From positions 220,001 through 284,000 of the forward strand of contig WPIO01000189.1 in NCBI GenBank assembly GCA_009760855.2: 64,000 nucleotides of DNA, in the 5' to 3' direction. Below, piece after piece: positions 26,701 through 36,293 of the stretch; position 1 is the stretch's first letter; each line of letters starts with the position of its first letter. This stretch comes from Cristatella mucedo. Taxonomy: Eukaryota > Bryozoa > Phylactolaemata > Cristatellidae. Made by a program: the position numbers and the translations under genes. The notes beneath the pieces were generated by a model. That model did no database searches. It was given only the letters and a program-made list of their open reading frames with translations, and was not told where the DNA came from.

Positions 26701-28507
26701 CGCCTGCGCGGCGGCGGCGGCTGACACGCCTTAGTGACGGAAGTGGTGCGGGCACACAGCTGCGCTGCGCTGCTCAAGTCTCCAGGGTCTCCTCCTCCAC
26801 GGAGCATAGCCGGCCGCTTCCTACGTCACGAGGGGAGCTAACTCCCGCCGCCGCCGCGGCCGCCGCGTCTCTTCTGCCCCGTGCATGCAACCCTCCCCCC
26901 TTAGTATTTTCCTGGCGCTCTGGCGCCGCCCCGTACCCGCCGACCGGTGGGAGCCTTGGCCGATGGGAGCGATCCGCAGGCCCGCTCCGCCCACCGTCCC
27001 GTCTCGCTCCGCTCAGCTCTCCGCTGCTCAGAAGGCGCTCGCTCGCTGGCGTGACGAGCGGCGGCAGCGGCTGCGCTGGGTCACGCCGCCGCCGCCGCCG
27101 CTCGCGTCGACTCAGTTCGGCGAAGATGGCGCCTCTGCTGCCGGCAGAGGGCGTCTCGTCGTCTCTTGAGACGGAGCGAGCATTTCGCACCGGATGCGAC
27201 ACGAAAGGGGCGGGCGCCGGTGCCGGAGAGGGCGGAAGAGGAAACTGACCGAAGGTCGGCGGCAGGGGCTCCGCGGCGTGCACGGAGCCCTCGCGTTGAA
27301 CGAGGCTGCGTCGCTGCGAGAAAAAAAGAAGAGAAAAGAAATGATAAAGAAAGAATAGAATCGAAGCGAATGAGACGCGACCGACCGCGAGCTTCTGCCG
27401 CCGCCGCCGAGCGAGCTAGCGGTACGAGGACGAGGCTGCGAAGTGGACGCCTCTCGGAAGCCGGCGGCGGCGGCGGAGGACTGAGGGACTCCGGCGAGCG
27501 GCCGCCGCCGAGGAGCTTCGCCGCCCGAGGCAACCTCGGCCGATGGAGAGGGAGAAGGAAGTAAGATGAGGGAGATGGGAAAGGAAGTAAGGAGAGGGAA
27601 GTAAGGTGAGCAGACAACTTCATGTTTCATGCAGAGAACCTGAGGAGACGGCGATTGCTGCGGCATTTCAGCCAGGTATGAAGAAGCTCAGCCGCGGCGG
27701 CCACTGAGCGCAGGAGGGAGAAATTGGGAACTGCATCCGGGCCCTTCGTCGTCGAGAGCCCACCGCAGCTTCTTCGGCACGCATGGAGGCACGCGGCTGA
27801 ATTTCTTGAATTGTATGACCAAGCCGTACAATTAGCGCCACCCGCTGAGGCCCGAGAGTCTTTCGGCAGTGCTTACAAAATGCGGAGTAAAAATGATCCC
27901 GAGATCGCCGCCGCGAAGTCGCCAAGCACGCCCCACGGAGGCGGAGACTGGCTGGCAGGTAGGAGGTAGGCGACGATTGGGAGCGACGGGATACGAGCTA
28001 CTGCCTTCTTAGTTTTTAACCACTCTACTCCCGCCTGTTGCCGCCACTGACTGCCACCCGCTCCAAGCCGACCGTTTCCTAACCAGATAGCGCCCAGCAT
28101 CCGCCCGCTCCCGCCCACTTCCGCCCGGCGCTTGCGCGTAGCGATCTAATCCGTAGTACAGTCGCTCCCCGCCGCCGCCGCTGCTGCCGCCGCGCAGCCG
28201 CGGCTGCCGCCTGCTAGCCGCCGCCGCCGCCTCCTTCCCCGGCCGTACCCCCATCCCGGCCGCCCTCACTTCACGTCGCTTTGCTCGACCCCGTACCCGC
28301 TTTTCACTTCCGTGTTTGTCTCCCCTTGTGATGTAGGAAGAGGTGACCACCATCACATTGAATAAATACCGAAAGCTGCAGGCGCAGCTGGAAGAAGCCG
28401 AAAGCCGCGCTGACAGTGCCGAGCGAAGCCTCACGGCTGGCCGCAGCAGCAGTAGGGCCCGCTCCACGTCCGTCACTAAGGAAGTCATACGCATAGTGAG
28501 GGCTTAA
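14108..28507 (+). CDS. Paramyosin, complete, 17 coding exons
   Basis: Paramyosin forms the core of invertebrate thick filaments as a two-chain coiled-coil rod. Coding exons: 14108-14218, 15233-15289, 15506-15592, 16165-16331, 16618-16696, 18957-19202, 19405-19601, 19857-19989, 20347-20610, 20721-20914, 21148-21343, 21638-21766, 22113-22274, 22992-23201, 24694-24792, 24942-25043, 28337-28507. All introns are GT-AG, every phase joins, and the total is 867 residues. Schistosoma paramyosin is 866 by my recollection. The non-helical head (about residues 1-35) contains [16 protein letters not shown]. Heptad-patterned coiled coil runs from [13 protein letters not shown] to about residue 840; landmarks are [41 protein letters not shown] and YKRQIEEA. 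The tail is Ser/Arg-rich and ends EVIRIVRA. The first ATG follows a TATA box by about 155 bp. Exons are strongly G/C-ending. Introns 5, 14 and 16 carry transposon and microsatellite insertions. Catchin or myosin rod is excluded by the flatworm-type head and tail. Confidence 0.96.
14995..15165 (+). mobile_element. tRNA-derived SINE split by AT microsatellite
   Basis: A B-box-like GGCTCGAGTCGTGAGG (about 15030) and the SINE 3' part (GCCTGGGTGGAGATTAG, GTTCTCCTAGGGCGCTATAC, AAATGAATTA) are separated by about 60 bp of ATT/TAT repeats. The copy lies in paramyosin intron 1 in the sense orientation. Confidence 0.7.
15395..15475. repeat. TTGCAAATGGCGACG short repeats
   Basis: GTTTGCAAATGGCGACGAC, GTTGCAAACGGCG, GTTGCAAATGGCGACGGC and GTCGCAAATGGCGG follow each other in paramyosin intron 2, a small degenerate tandem array just upstream of exon 3. 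Confidence 0.7.
16868..17654 (-). mobile_element. LINE family A, 5'-truncated, in paramyosin intron 5
   Basis: On the minus strand, 17590 to 17105 encode an unbroken 161-residue C-terminal part of a non-LTR retrotransposon ORF2: [89 protein letters not shown]. The 3'UTR ends in the hairpin tail at 16900-16945 and an ATT run. The 5' truncation abuts the CTGCTCCTC array at 17655. The intact frame suggests a fairly recent insertion antisense to paramyosin. Confidence 0.92.
17655..17928. repeat. (CTGCTCCTC)n 9-bp minisatellite
   Basis: A 9-bp unit repeats about 30 times. A CTGCTGCTACTCATTCTG variant block recurs about 99-100 bp apart (near 17810 and 17911), so the array has a higher-order duplication of about 11 units. 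Frames across it read poly-Leu, poly-Cys/Ser or poly-Arg/Ser. Confidence 0.95.
17929..17961. repeat. Perfect 14-bp inverted repeat
   Basis: CGGCCGCTCCTGCT and AGCAGGAGCGGCCG are exact reverse complements around a 5-nt loop (CGAGC), directly at the end of the 9-bp array. Confidence 0.95.
22499..22758. repeat. (CT)n with interspersed CGGCGT, paramyosin intron 13
   Basis: CT runs flank a central block in which TCTCTCTCGGCGT units repeat about ten times, ending about 230 bp before exon 14. On the sense strand it is a long polypyrimidine tract. Confidence 0.95.
23571..23712 (+). mobile_element. tRNA-derived SINE in paramyosin intron 14
   Basis: A-box TTTGGGCCAGCGGTTAAG, B-box GTGGGCTTGAGTCCCG, and 3' part GAAGCGCCTGAATAGAGATT, ACTTCTCGTAGAGCG, TTTTACAAATGAATAAT, ending in a CA microsatellite. 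Confidence 0.88.
23717..23934. repeat. (CA)n then (TA)n with GTC interruptions
   Basis: About 62 bp of CA is followed by TA runs interrupted by TGTC or TTGA, grown from the 3' end of the SINE. Confidence 0.95.
25044..28336 (+). other. Paramyosin intron 16 (3.3 kb)
   Basis: This long GC-rich intron precedes the alternative tail exons. It holds a GATAAA/GATAAC array (about 26214-26253) and a possible AATAAA at about 26179. A small coding-like stretch ([20 protein letters not shown]) ends at 26465. A short acceptor/donor pair lies at about 27634-27675. None of these gives a phase-compatible coding exon that I recognise. Confidence 0.6.
28337..28507 (+). CDS. Paramyosin C-terminal exon variant a (canonical)
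   Basis: Follows a TGATGTAG acceptor in phase 0 after YKRQIEEA. It encodes 56 residues: [18 protein letters not shown], then [14 protein letters not shown], a Ser/Arg-rich linker and [13 protein letters not shown], with TAA at 28505. The coiled-coil part and the TSV..EV tail match flatworm paramyosin C-termini. A GTGAGG donor-like site occurs after ATA at 28495, so an alternative splice that removes the last three codons is possible. Confidence 0.93.
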   Translation, partial: EEVTTITLNKYRKLQAQLEEAESRADSAERSLTAGRSSSRARSTSVTKEVIRIVRA

Positions 28508-28577
28508 GGTACGCTGCGCGTGGACGCCCACGTGACCGCCGTCGCGCCCCTCCCCTCTCCCTCTCTGTGGCGTGTAG

Positions 28578-28770
28578 GAGCAGCACGCGGCCGACTTGAG
28601 GATGCAGTGCCGCCGACTCGCCGCCGCCGCCGATCAGGAGGCGATGCGCGCTCAGTCGCTGACCAATCAGCTGCGAGCGCAGGAGCAGCGTGCGCGAGCC
28701 GCCATTGCCGCCGCACACCGGGCCGCCGCTGAATCGCAGGAGGTTGTAGAAATTGTGCGCGTGCCCCGAG
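28578..28770 (+). CDS. Paramyosin alternative C-terminal exon b
   Basis: Starts after CGTGTAG, again in phase 0, only 70 bp past the variant-a stop. The sequence begins EQHAADLRMQCRRLAAAADQ and stays heptad-like for about 50 residues (AMRAQSLTNQLRAQEQ follows). It then ends ESQEVVEIVRVPR, echoing the EVIRIVRA end of variant a. It may splice at G|GTAGGG (28771) or read on through Arg-rich, low-complexity sequence to TAG at 29103-29105. The first 30 residues align without gaps to variants a and c (Arg12, Leu14, Ala16, Arg24 and Ala25 are common to all). I infer a mutually exclusive exon. Transcript evidence is lacking. Confidence 0.7.
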
Positions 28771-29554
28771 GTAGGGCCACCCGGCGGCGGCGGCGGCGGC
28801 TTCGCCGGCGTCCGGAAAAGCACGCTCGCGTTTCGGTGTCCACCCGGCTTCCGGCGAGGCGCTTCGGCAGCTGCGGCAGCTGCGAAGCTTCGGCAGCTGC
28901 CGGCGCGGCGCGGCGCACTAACCCGCACTCTCACTTTCTTGCGAGCCTCCTCCTCCTCCTCCTCGTCATGCCCTCAGTGCGGCGTGCTTCGAGGTGCACG
29001 CACTTGCGCACGCACTTCCGCTTGCTTTCTGGCTATCGCTTCGCTAACACGCTCTCGCGACAGACGGCTCGTCGGGTTTGGGTCAGGGGGAGGCAGCCAA
29101 GTTAGATTGTCGTGTCATAGATTAGCAGATGAACGATGTCTCGGGCAGCGGTCGAGATGAGTCCGAGACAGCGGTCGCCGCGTGGCTAGCTCGTGGGCTA
29201 TGCGCTGCCTCGCTGCTGTGCAGGTCGCTGCGTCGGTCGCGGTGGGTGGGCAAGAGAACCGACCCCTCACTCGTCGTATCGAGCGGCCGCGACTGTGCGA
29301 CGTCACATCCGCCGATGGGGCGCGAGACGAGTACGCCGCGGATGAACGGCTGGCCCTGGCACCGCGCCCGCAGCATCCGCGCTCGCACGAGCAGGACACA
29401 GTTGCACGACAATGTGTCGGCGCGCCGGTCAGCGGAAGTCGTTCGCGAAGGTTTCGCCGGGTCACGGTCGCCGGGTCACGGTCCGACGCTATGCTCGGTC
29501 GGTCTACTGCACGGCCGCCTTTGCGGGACGTCGTCGGCGTCTGCTCGCGTCAGC

Positions 29555-29605
29555 GCAGCACGGCACGCACGGCACGCGGCGCAGCACGGCACGGCACGGC
29601 ACGGC
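29555..29605. repeat. GGCAC pentanucleotide tandem repeat
   Basis: CACGGCACGCACGGCACG and CACGGCACGGCACGGCACGG blocks lie just upstream of tail exon c. Confidence 0.85.
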
Positions 29606-29751
29606 ATTCGGCTGGCGCGAAGCCGAGTCCCTCGAACCTTCGCCACATTCGCTCGCGCGGCCAATGCTCGCATCGTGCTCGCACGTGACGCGCGCTCGCA
29701 TGTTTGCACGTGACCCGCATGAGTCGCCGCCATCGCATGCGCAGGAGGATC

Positions 29752-29949
29752 ACGCCGCGACGCTGGCACAGACGAACCGTAAACTCGCCGCGGAGCTCGA
29801 GAGCGCGCAAAGCCGGGCTCTAGACGCCGAACGGGACTCCAGCCTTCGCCGCAGGCAGAGCTTGCTCATCCGGTCGCCCGCAGCGCTAGGCGGCGCCACC
29901 GTCGCCGCCGCCGACGCATCGTCCCCTGGGCGCCGCTGGGCGCGATAGC
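29752..29949 (+). CDS. Paramyosin alternative C-terminal exon c
   Basis: Starts after a CATGCGCAG or nearby acceptor (the codon GAG is about 29745-29754) in phase 0. It begins EDHAATLAQTNRKLAAELES and continues AQSRALDAERDSSLRRRQ; the tail is SLLIRSPAALGG plus an Ala/Ser stretch, with a TAG stop at 29947-29949. About 14 of its first 30 residues are identical to variant a at the same positions, including RKL, SRA and AER. The poly(A) signal at 30795 lies about 850 bp downstream. Exon start is uncertain by a few bases; coding status is inferred from homology to variant a. Confidence 0.68.
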
Positions 29950-30794
29950 GCCGCCGCCGCCGCGGCCCAGTCGCTCCGCCGCCACCGCCGCCTGCTACTT
30001 CGGCGGCGGCGGCGGCGGCTCTGGCGGCGGCCGGGTAAGTCGTCCGCTCGACGCGGCACCGGCCTACGTCGGCCATTTTCCTCTTCCTCCCTGCCCCGAC
30101 TGCCCGCCGCGGCGAGCGCGCGCGGGCGGCGCAGGCGAGCCGGCTCGTCGTTGACCGTCGCGTCCTGCTTTTCGCAGCGGGCTCCGTGCAGCGACACCTT
30201 TACACGAGCTCCTACTCGGCGGACGAAGTCGGCAGCGGCGGCGTTAGGCACGCCGCTATTGCGGAAGAGGACGCGTAGGCGGCGGAAGAGGCGACGCAAG
30301 CGCGCACACGCACGCGACCGTCGATTCCTCGTCGGGCTGCGCGCCGCTGGTGCCGCTGTCGACGGCGAACGGCGGCAGGTAGCCATCTTGTGTTGTGATT
30401 CTTCTCTTCTTCGTAGCGGCTGTTAGCTCTAGGCTTCATTCGTCCACGCGATATTTCGATTGGCGGCGGCGCCGCGCCCGAGTCCTCGAGTCCCGGCGCG
30501 CGCGCGCGCGCGCGAGTGCTTAAACGCGCGAGTACAAGCTCCTTCGAACGGCGCACGCGGCCGCAGCCGCCGCGAGCGCCGTCGTCTGCTGCCGCGTGCG
30601 GCGGGCACGTCTCGGCGCCGGATTGTTCCTGCACTGCAATGTATTTCCGTGTTTGAAGCCCCCGAGCGCGGCGCGCGTGTGCTCTGTCCGGGGCAGCGGC
30701 TAGGGGCGCTGACTGCTGTAACTCTTGCAATGTAGCGGCTGCTCGTCTGCTGATGCTCCGCCGGTCGCGGCGATAGACTTCTCTCTACGATTCA

Positions 30795-30800
30795 AATAAA
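30795..30800 (+). terminator. Poly(A) signal for paramyosin
   Basis: AATAAA within TTCAAATAAAAGCTGC is the first canonical signal after tail exon c, so it could serve all three tail variants. Confidence 0.55.
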
Positions 30801-31629
30801 AGCTGCTTGGACGTTTCCCGCTCCGCTCTTCCGCTCCCTCCGAGATCGTCGCCGTCGCCGCGGCGGCCGCCGCAAGACTTCGCTCGACGCTGACGCAGCC
30901 GTGGCGGCGGCGTCGAGCGAAGTCTCAGGGTGCTTTTTCCCGCCGCCGCTGCCGCCGCCACCGACGCCTGATGTGGGCCGTGAACTTCGAAGTAGTCGAG
31001 GCGAGAGGCGAGGCAGCGCGGCAGAAGCAGCGCCCTCTGCCGAGTGGGAGAGGCGTCTGCAGTGCGCCGCTCTACCGGTTGGGTGCGACGCGCGGTGTGT
31101 GTGTGGCGGAGATTCTGCAGCGGCGGCATGTGGTTCCGCATGCATGACGTCATGCATCGTCAGCATGCGCTGCCTCCCGCCCCGCCGCCCCCCAGTCATG
31201 CGTAATTACAGCTTCGTCGGCGACCGTATGACCGAGCGACCGTGCGACCATGCCACTCCGTACTCTCGTGCAAGCCTTGCACTCGCTTCGCAATTGCCGT
31301 TCAAAAGTACTCCAGGGGCTGAAGGTGCCTCTGGCCGGATTCGCGAGTTGGGTACTTCTTAGAAGCGGAAGCCCAGACAAAGTAAGAGAGTGAGAGTAAG
31401 GGAAAAATCTCTCCGGAATTTCTAGCATGGTTTCAAGCCGCTGTGCATTTTGATCTTGCTAGAGAAGTGCAGTGCAGTACTCAAGCTTACTAGTGCTCGG
31501 ACAAGTCGGAAATCAAGCCCTCCGCCACTTCCGGTCGCCGATCTTAAAATATGCGGATGTTAGAAACTAGCAGATGCTAAACTTAAACTGCAGATGTTAA
31601 ACTAGCAAGGAATGCTAGGAATGCTGAGC
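30801..31629. other. Intergenic after paramyosin
   Basis: GC-rich, with a 16-bp perfect inverted repeat (30875-30890 and 30910-30925). The open frames overlap on both strands and no gene is recognised. Confidence 0.5.
30875..30925. repeat. 16-bp perfect inverted repeat
   Basis: AGACTTCGCTCGACGC and GCGTCGAGCGAAGTCT are exact reverse complements separated by 19 nt, 75 bp past the paramyosin poly(A) signal. Confidence 0.95.
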
Positions 31630-32828
31630 GAAAGCTACAAAAAGGGCATAACAATAATCAGGATTGACATGGGTAGAGTGTCTCTGCTTGTTTTGCTCGA
31701 TCTTTCGGCAGCTTTTGATACTATCGATCACCAAGTTCTTCTAGAGAGCCTCTCATCTCGCCTGGGCATCACTGGCACTGCTCTGCAGTGGTTCAGGTCC
31801 TATCTCAGTGGCAGATTCCAGAGTATTGACGTGAATGGACAAAGATCGTCTGAAGTACCTCTGAAATATGGAGTACCTCAGGGCTCCGTGCTAGGTCCGG
31901 TTCTTTTTACGGTTTCTACTCTCCCTCTTGCTGATGTAATTGCCAAGCACAATCTAGGCTTTCACTTCTATGCGGATGACACTCAGTTGTACCTTTGCTT
32001 TGATCCCTCCCAACCTTCGAGCACCTCGAATTCTCTCAACTGCCTGGCCGAATGTATTGATGACATCCGCACATGGATGGCAGCCAATTTTCTTAAATTG
32101 AAGGATGATAAAAACCAATTTACTAGTTATGGGCAGACCATATGTGATTCAGAAATTGGAAAGGCTAGCGTTCAAAATCGGCTCTTCCAGCATATCTCCA
32201 GTTGAATCAGCTCGAAATCTAGGTGTCATATTCCAAAGCGACCTCTCGTTAGACGGCCATATCAGCTCCACAGTCAAATCCGCCTATTTTCAGCTTCATA
32301 ACATTGCTAAAATTCGGGCTTGTTTAGATAAAGATACCACATCTAAGTTGGTCCATGCATTCGTGACATCCCGTCTCGACTTCTGCAACTCACTGCTTAC
32401 TGGCCTACCAGCATGTGCGATCAGGCGATTGCAGCTGGTGCAAAACTCCAAACTGGCCAAGCATCGTACCACCCGCTTTTCGGAATCCAACAGTCTAGAA
32501 ATACCTCGTACAAACCTCAATTCCTTTGGAGACCGTGCATTTAGTTCATATGCTCCCAAAGCCTGGAACTCCCTCCCGACCTGCGTCAGAACATCCCCTG
32601 ACCTGACCACATTTAAAAGGAACCTAAAAAACACACCTATTTAGGACAGCATTTTTGCATGCTGCCCTGTGCATGTCACCCCTAACCATATTATTCATCT
32701 CGTTTGTTTTTCAAGCATGATTTTACTTACCATTCAATTGCATTTCACTTTGCAGCAAATGTAAAGTGCCTAGAGAGAGATTAAGTTCTCTGAGGGCGCT
32801 TTATCAAGTGAATTATTATTATTGACTG
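31630..32828 (+). pseudogene. LINE family A with reverse transcriptase, broken
   Basis: A non-LTR retrotransposon fragment of the CR1/L2/Rex1 group. Visible reverse transcriptase motifs: LLVLLDLSAAFDTIDH (catalytic Asp), GVPQGSVLGPVLF, and FYADDTQLY (catalytic YADD). A frameshift near 32110 moves the frame from the first part (31612-32205) to the second (32105-32644), which contains [54 protein letters not shown] and ends LKNTP. About 160 bp is deleted near 32448 relative to the copy at 17105-17590, joining LQLVQNS directly to [11 protein letters not shown]. The 3' hairpin tail and ATT run end at 32828. It is 5'-truncated, lacking the endonuclease, and non-functional. Confidence 0.93.
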
Positions 32829-33730
32829 CCCGTCGACTGGCGTGCGAGCGTGATTTATTGTAGGTACTATAAATCCACCGTAGCCAAGGTCAAGTGCAGC
32901 TTGCACAAGAACATCGCGTGCACACTCGCAGGTGCACCACAAGAGTGCTTATGTCTAACGTCAACCAACTCGATAAGCGCTCCCAAGTCGGCACTTATAT
33001 ATTTTCTGCACCACATAGATATGCTGCAATCTGTCTGGCCGCCTATCGTATCCTGCTATCGTCTTCTTCTTTGTCAGAAACATTAACAAAATCAGAGAGT
33101 CTCCTCCTCCTCCTCCCCCCCCCCCATTAAGGTGACATTCTTATTAAGGTGACATTCTTATTCCAGTTTTTAACGTCCGCTCATCGCTCATCGCATGTTT
33201 CGTTCATCGTTCATTGTTCATTGCCCACGTGTCTACTGCCCTGAGCTCCAAGTCTTATCTCTCCTCTTATCTAGTCTTAGCTCTCTCTCTACTCTCTCTA
33301 CTCTTAGCTCTTTCTACCCCTCTTTCTACCCCTTGTCTTTCTGAGAGGGCAAGATTTACTGCTGCCCTCCCGTAAATAACATAAGTAAATGCTTTTTAAT
33401 CTTTCAAAGACTACAAACTTGACTTCGAGTGAAAGCTTAAGCGTCCAAAATCGCACCAAGACTCATGGTTACATGCAAGTATTTCGGATAAATATTCTGC
33501 CCAACTCGTGACACCTAGTGGAGTTTTTTGCTTTTCCATCCTTCGTTTTGGTGGTTCGCGGAATTAGCGTGGTGATCTAATGCTCTTGAAACAAATTAAT
33601 GGCTTAAGGATGAGTAAAAGTGGTGATTAAATACTCCTTCTAGATGACACAAATCAGACTTTGGGTGAGTAGCATCTTTCCGTGCATAAAGTTGAGGATT
33701 TACCTTGCAATAGTATAAATAAATATTGCC
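32829..33730. other. Intergenic, no gene recognised
   Basis: Contains a CT-rich tract and a GAGGGCA/TGCCCTC short hairpin near 33341-33366. No coding feature is supported. Confidence 0.5.
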
Positions 33731-34049
33731 GAGCTGACATGGTCCAGCGCTTAAGGTGCTCGCCCCGACCCCGGGGTCAGGCTGAGGGTCGTGGGCTCGA
33801 GCCCCGTGACGTATGCGAAGCGCCTGAATCGCTGTTTGGGGGGAGCGGGCGGCGGGCTCGCCGGTGCATCCGGTCCTGTGTTTGCCGTCGTCGCGGCTTG
33901 CGGGCCTGCAGCCGTCTCACCGCTGGACGCGTATGCTTCGCATTCTTGTAGATCGCGAAAAGAGGGCGAAGCGGTTGAATACAACACGCTCGACTGCATT
34001 CTGTTTCTGCTGAAGATAGTATAAGTTCTCTTGGGGCGTTAGACAAATG

Positions 34050-34056
<7 letters not shown>
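33731..34056 (+). mobile_element. tRNA-derived SINE interrupted by an insertion
   Basis: A-box ATGGTCCAGCGCTTAAGG and B-box GTGGGCTCGAGCCCCG lead to GAAGCGCCTGAAT at about 33828. About 190 bp of GC-rich foreign sequence follows before the SINE resumes with AAGTTCTCTTGGGGCG at about 34022 and AGACAAATGAATTA. It ends in an AT microsatellite. Confidence 0.85.

Positions 34057-34138
<82 letters not shown>
34055..34138. repeat. (AT)n microsatellite
   Basis: Pure AT run of about 84 bp at the 3' end of the SINE. Confidence 0.97.
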
Positions 34139-34139
<1 letters not shown>

Positions 34140-34140
<1 letters not shown>

Positions 34141-35060
34141 CATAAGACTTCCTAATTGAGTACTTTCAGACGTACTTATGCGATGAATAGTTACAACCGG
34201 ATTTATTGCAGAATGCGTGCTCAAGTTCTCGATGCTACTGCATTTCGTTTTACTCTTTTTTTTCCAGCCTATTTTTCGTGAAATCCACTCTTGTGCACGC
34301 TAAATTTACAGGCGTACAGGGCTTACGGGGCGCTGAGGATTTCTGAAAAATAAAAAAGTGGCGGGCCGAAAGTTAGGTAACCGTGGCTTAAACAGAAAAT
34401 TAGGAGTGTGTAGGCGAGAAATAGACAGAATAGTTAATATGCACCGACGTTTACACCGTGGTATTACTTATCTTGTGTACGCAAAACTTCCTGGATATTT
34501 TATCACACCCACCCGTGGAAAGCCCGGCCCGTTTATGGAACCAGCAATTTGCAACACGGCGGATGGCTTCTGGCTTCGCCGGTTCACCATCTTGCCCGAA
34601 TCAGTCAACAGTTTCTAGGCTGAGAAGCAACGCCGAGTGCTGAGTGATTCTTTGCGGTGGAAGGCTCCGTTGAAGGAAGCCATCCTTGTCGTTTCATAGG
34701 AACCATGAGTCTGTTGATATGGGCGTACGTAGACTTTTGACGTATGCCGTGGACGTAGACACGTAGGCAAGCAGGTCGTGGAGCGCACGAGAATTTTTAA
34801 ATGCATTCAAACGATGTTAGCCTGCAAGTACTACTACTTTTTAGTTAGTACTACTTACTCGAAGCTAGCCTGTAGGCTCGCTTTACATGCGTTCCATGCT
34901 CTCAGCTGCCCTAGGTTCAGCACTGCACGCATGGTAGCGCCAAGGCCGGTTTCTACAATACTTCAGAGCAAGTAGCAGTAGTATTGTGGCAGGACTTGGA
35001 TACTCCCATCATTCACCACTATTGACATGCTGGAGGCGAAATTCTATTGGAAGGCCTATC
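34140..35060. other. Intergenic, no gene recognised
   Basis: An 86-codon open frame at 34358-34618 lacks an ATG start, splice context and a recognisable domain. I see no supported gene. Confidence 0.5.
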
Positions 35061-35064
35061 TGTA

Positions 35065-35605
35065 TCTCCGTCTGTAACTCCACAAAGCCATTAAGACTAT
35101 GTGAGTGTTACGCAGGAGAGTTTTGTATAGCGCACTTACAGCCTAAGCGGCTTTCGGTACGCATTCGGTAGCCAACAGACTTCGTCTCACGCAACAAAGA
35201 GAAAGTGGGAAGCATAACAGAGTCAGGAGAGCAGTTGAAGGTAGTGAGTAGCACGAAAGTAGCAGCTCAGGACCGCTGAAAAGGATGAGCCATAGTCGGC
35301 AGTAGGAGAGTAGTTGTCGTTGCGTAAGAATTGTGGAAGCGAGTTCCACAGTCTAGGACCTGCAGAGCTAAAGATTCTGTCGCCAACGGTCTTTAAGCGG
35401 AGGAATGGGACAGCTAATTGATTGTCCACACAGGACCTGAGGGCGCGAACAGGCTGAAACTGATGCAGCAGTTCAGCTAGGTACGAAGGAGCCAAGCCGT
35501 GGCGGGCCTTGTGGGTCAGCGTAACAACTTTGCTCTGTATCCGCTGCTCAACCGGCATCCACCCTAGCTCTTTTAGCAACGGAGACACGTGCTCAAACCT
35601 CTAGG
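35065..35605 (-). mobile_element. LINE family B, 5'-truncated copy 1
   Basis: Minus-strand frame 35588-35223 encodes the end of a CR1/L2-like ORF2: ELGWMPVEQRIQSKVVTLTH, KARHGLAPSYLAELLHQF, RLKTVGDRIFSSAGPRLWN, SLPQFLRN. It is distinct from family A: it lacks the hairpin tail and ends GGAGTTACAGACGGAGATAC. It is closely similar to the copy at 51475-52045. Confidence 0.88.
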
Positions 35606-35689
35606 CCTATCCGAGTATATACAAGTAGTAATAATAATAACACATTTATATAATTATGCACCAACTGTAAGCACCTTATTGCGCATGGC

Positions 35690-36085
35690 GGGAGACCAGC
35701 AAGCTGTGAGTAACATAGACGAGATGTCGTTAGTGCGTGAACCAATTTGGATGTAGTAACCCTGTCCAAGCAAGCCCGAATTTAGGCAATATTATGTAGC
35801 TGAAAGTATGCATACTTGACTGCGGAGCTAATGTGGTCTTCCAATGAAAGTCACTTTGGAATAGCACACCTAGATTACGTACAGATTCAACGGGAGATAT
35901 GCCGACAGAGCCGATTTTAAGCGTTAGGTTTTCCAATTTCTGAATCACACCTGGTTTACTCATAACCAGCGTCGGTTTTGTCGTCGTTCCAATTTTAAGA
36001 AAATTTCCCATCATACATGTTCGGATGTCATCAATACATGCAGCAAGGGTGTGTAGAGAATGAGACGTGGTCGAGGGATCAACGT
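35690..36085 (-). mobile_element. LINE family A-related internal fragment
   Basis: Minus-strand translation gives VMSKPGVIQKLENLTLKIGS, then GISPVESVRNLGVLFQSDF, colinear with the family A reverse transcriptase thumb region at 32105-32300. Frameshifts follow. It is an older, diverged copy without a 3' tail. Confidence 0.85.
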
Positions 36086-36293
36086 AAAGTTTATTATGTT
36101 TACTTTCACATGCGAAAATCTATCGGAAAGCTTATCGCAGTATCTTTAAGAAGTATCTGACCTTTCAAATGTTTAGCTTAGTGTGGCACGACTAGTCAAG
36201 CTATAGCTCGATTGAACAACAGTGATAATACTTGGGTGTTTACGGTTTCGCATAGTCGAACCTGTCCAAAATATGTAAGCCCTACTGCTAATG

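Noticed and set aside
27724-27969. 81-codon frame [20 protein letters not shown] in paramyosin intron 16
   Set aside because: No splice-compatible ends in phase with exon 16, an equally long frame on the other strand, and no recognised domain.
14108-28507. Myosin heavy-chain rod or catchin/myorod
   Set aside because: The YKGVSP head, total length of 867 and the TSV..EV tail fit flatworm paramyosin, and there is no motor domain upstream.
28337-29949. Serial splicing of tail exons a, b and c into one longer protein
   Set aside because: Exon a has its own stop and a canonical flatworm end. Exon b's only donor is phase 1 while c starts in phase 0. The three are homologous to each other at the same phase, which fits alternatives better.
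34358-34618. 86-codon frame with MHRRLHRGITYLVYAKLPGY
   Set aside because: No ATG near its start, no splice context and no family recognised.
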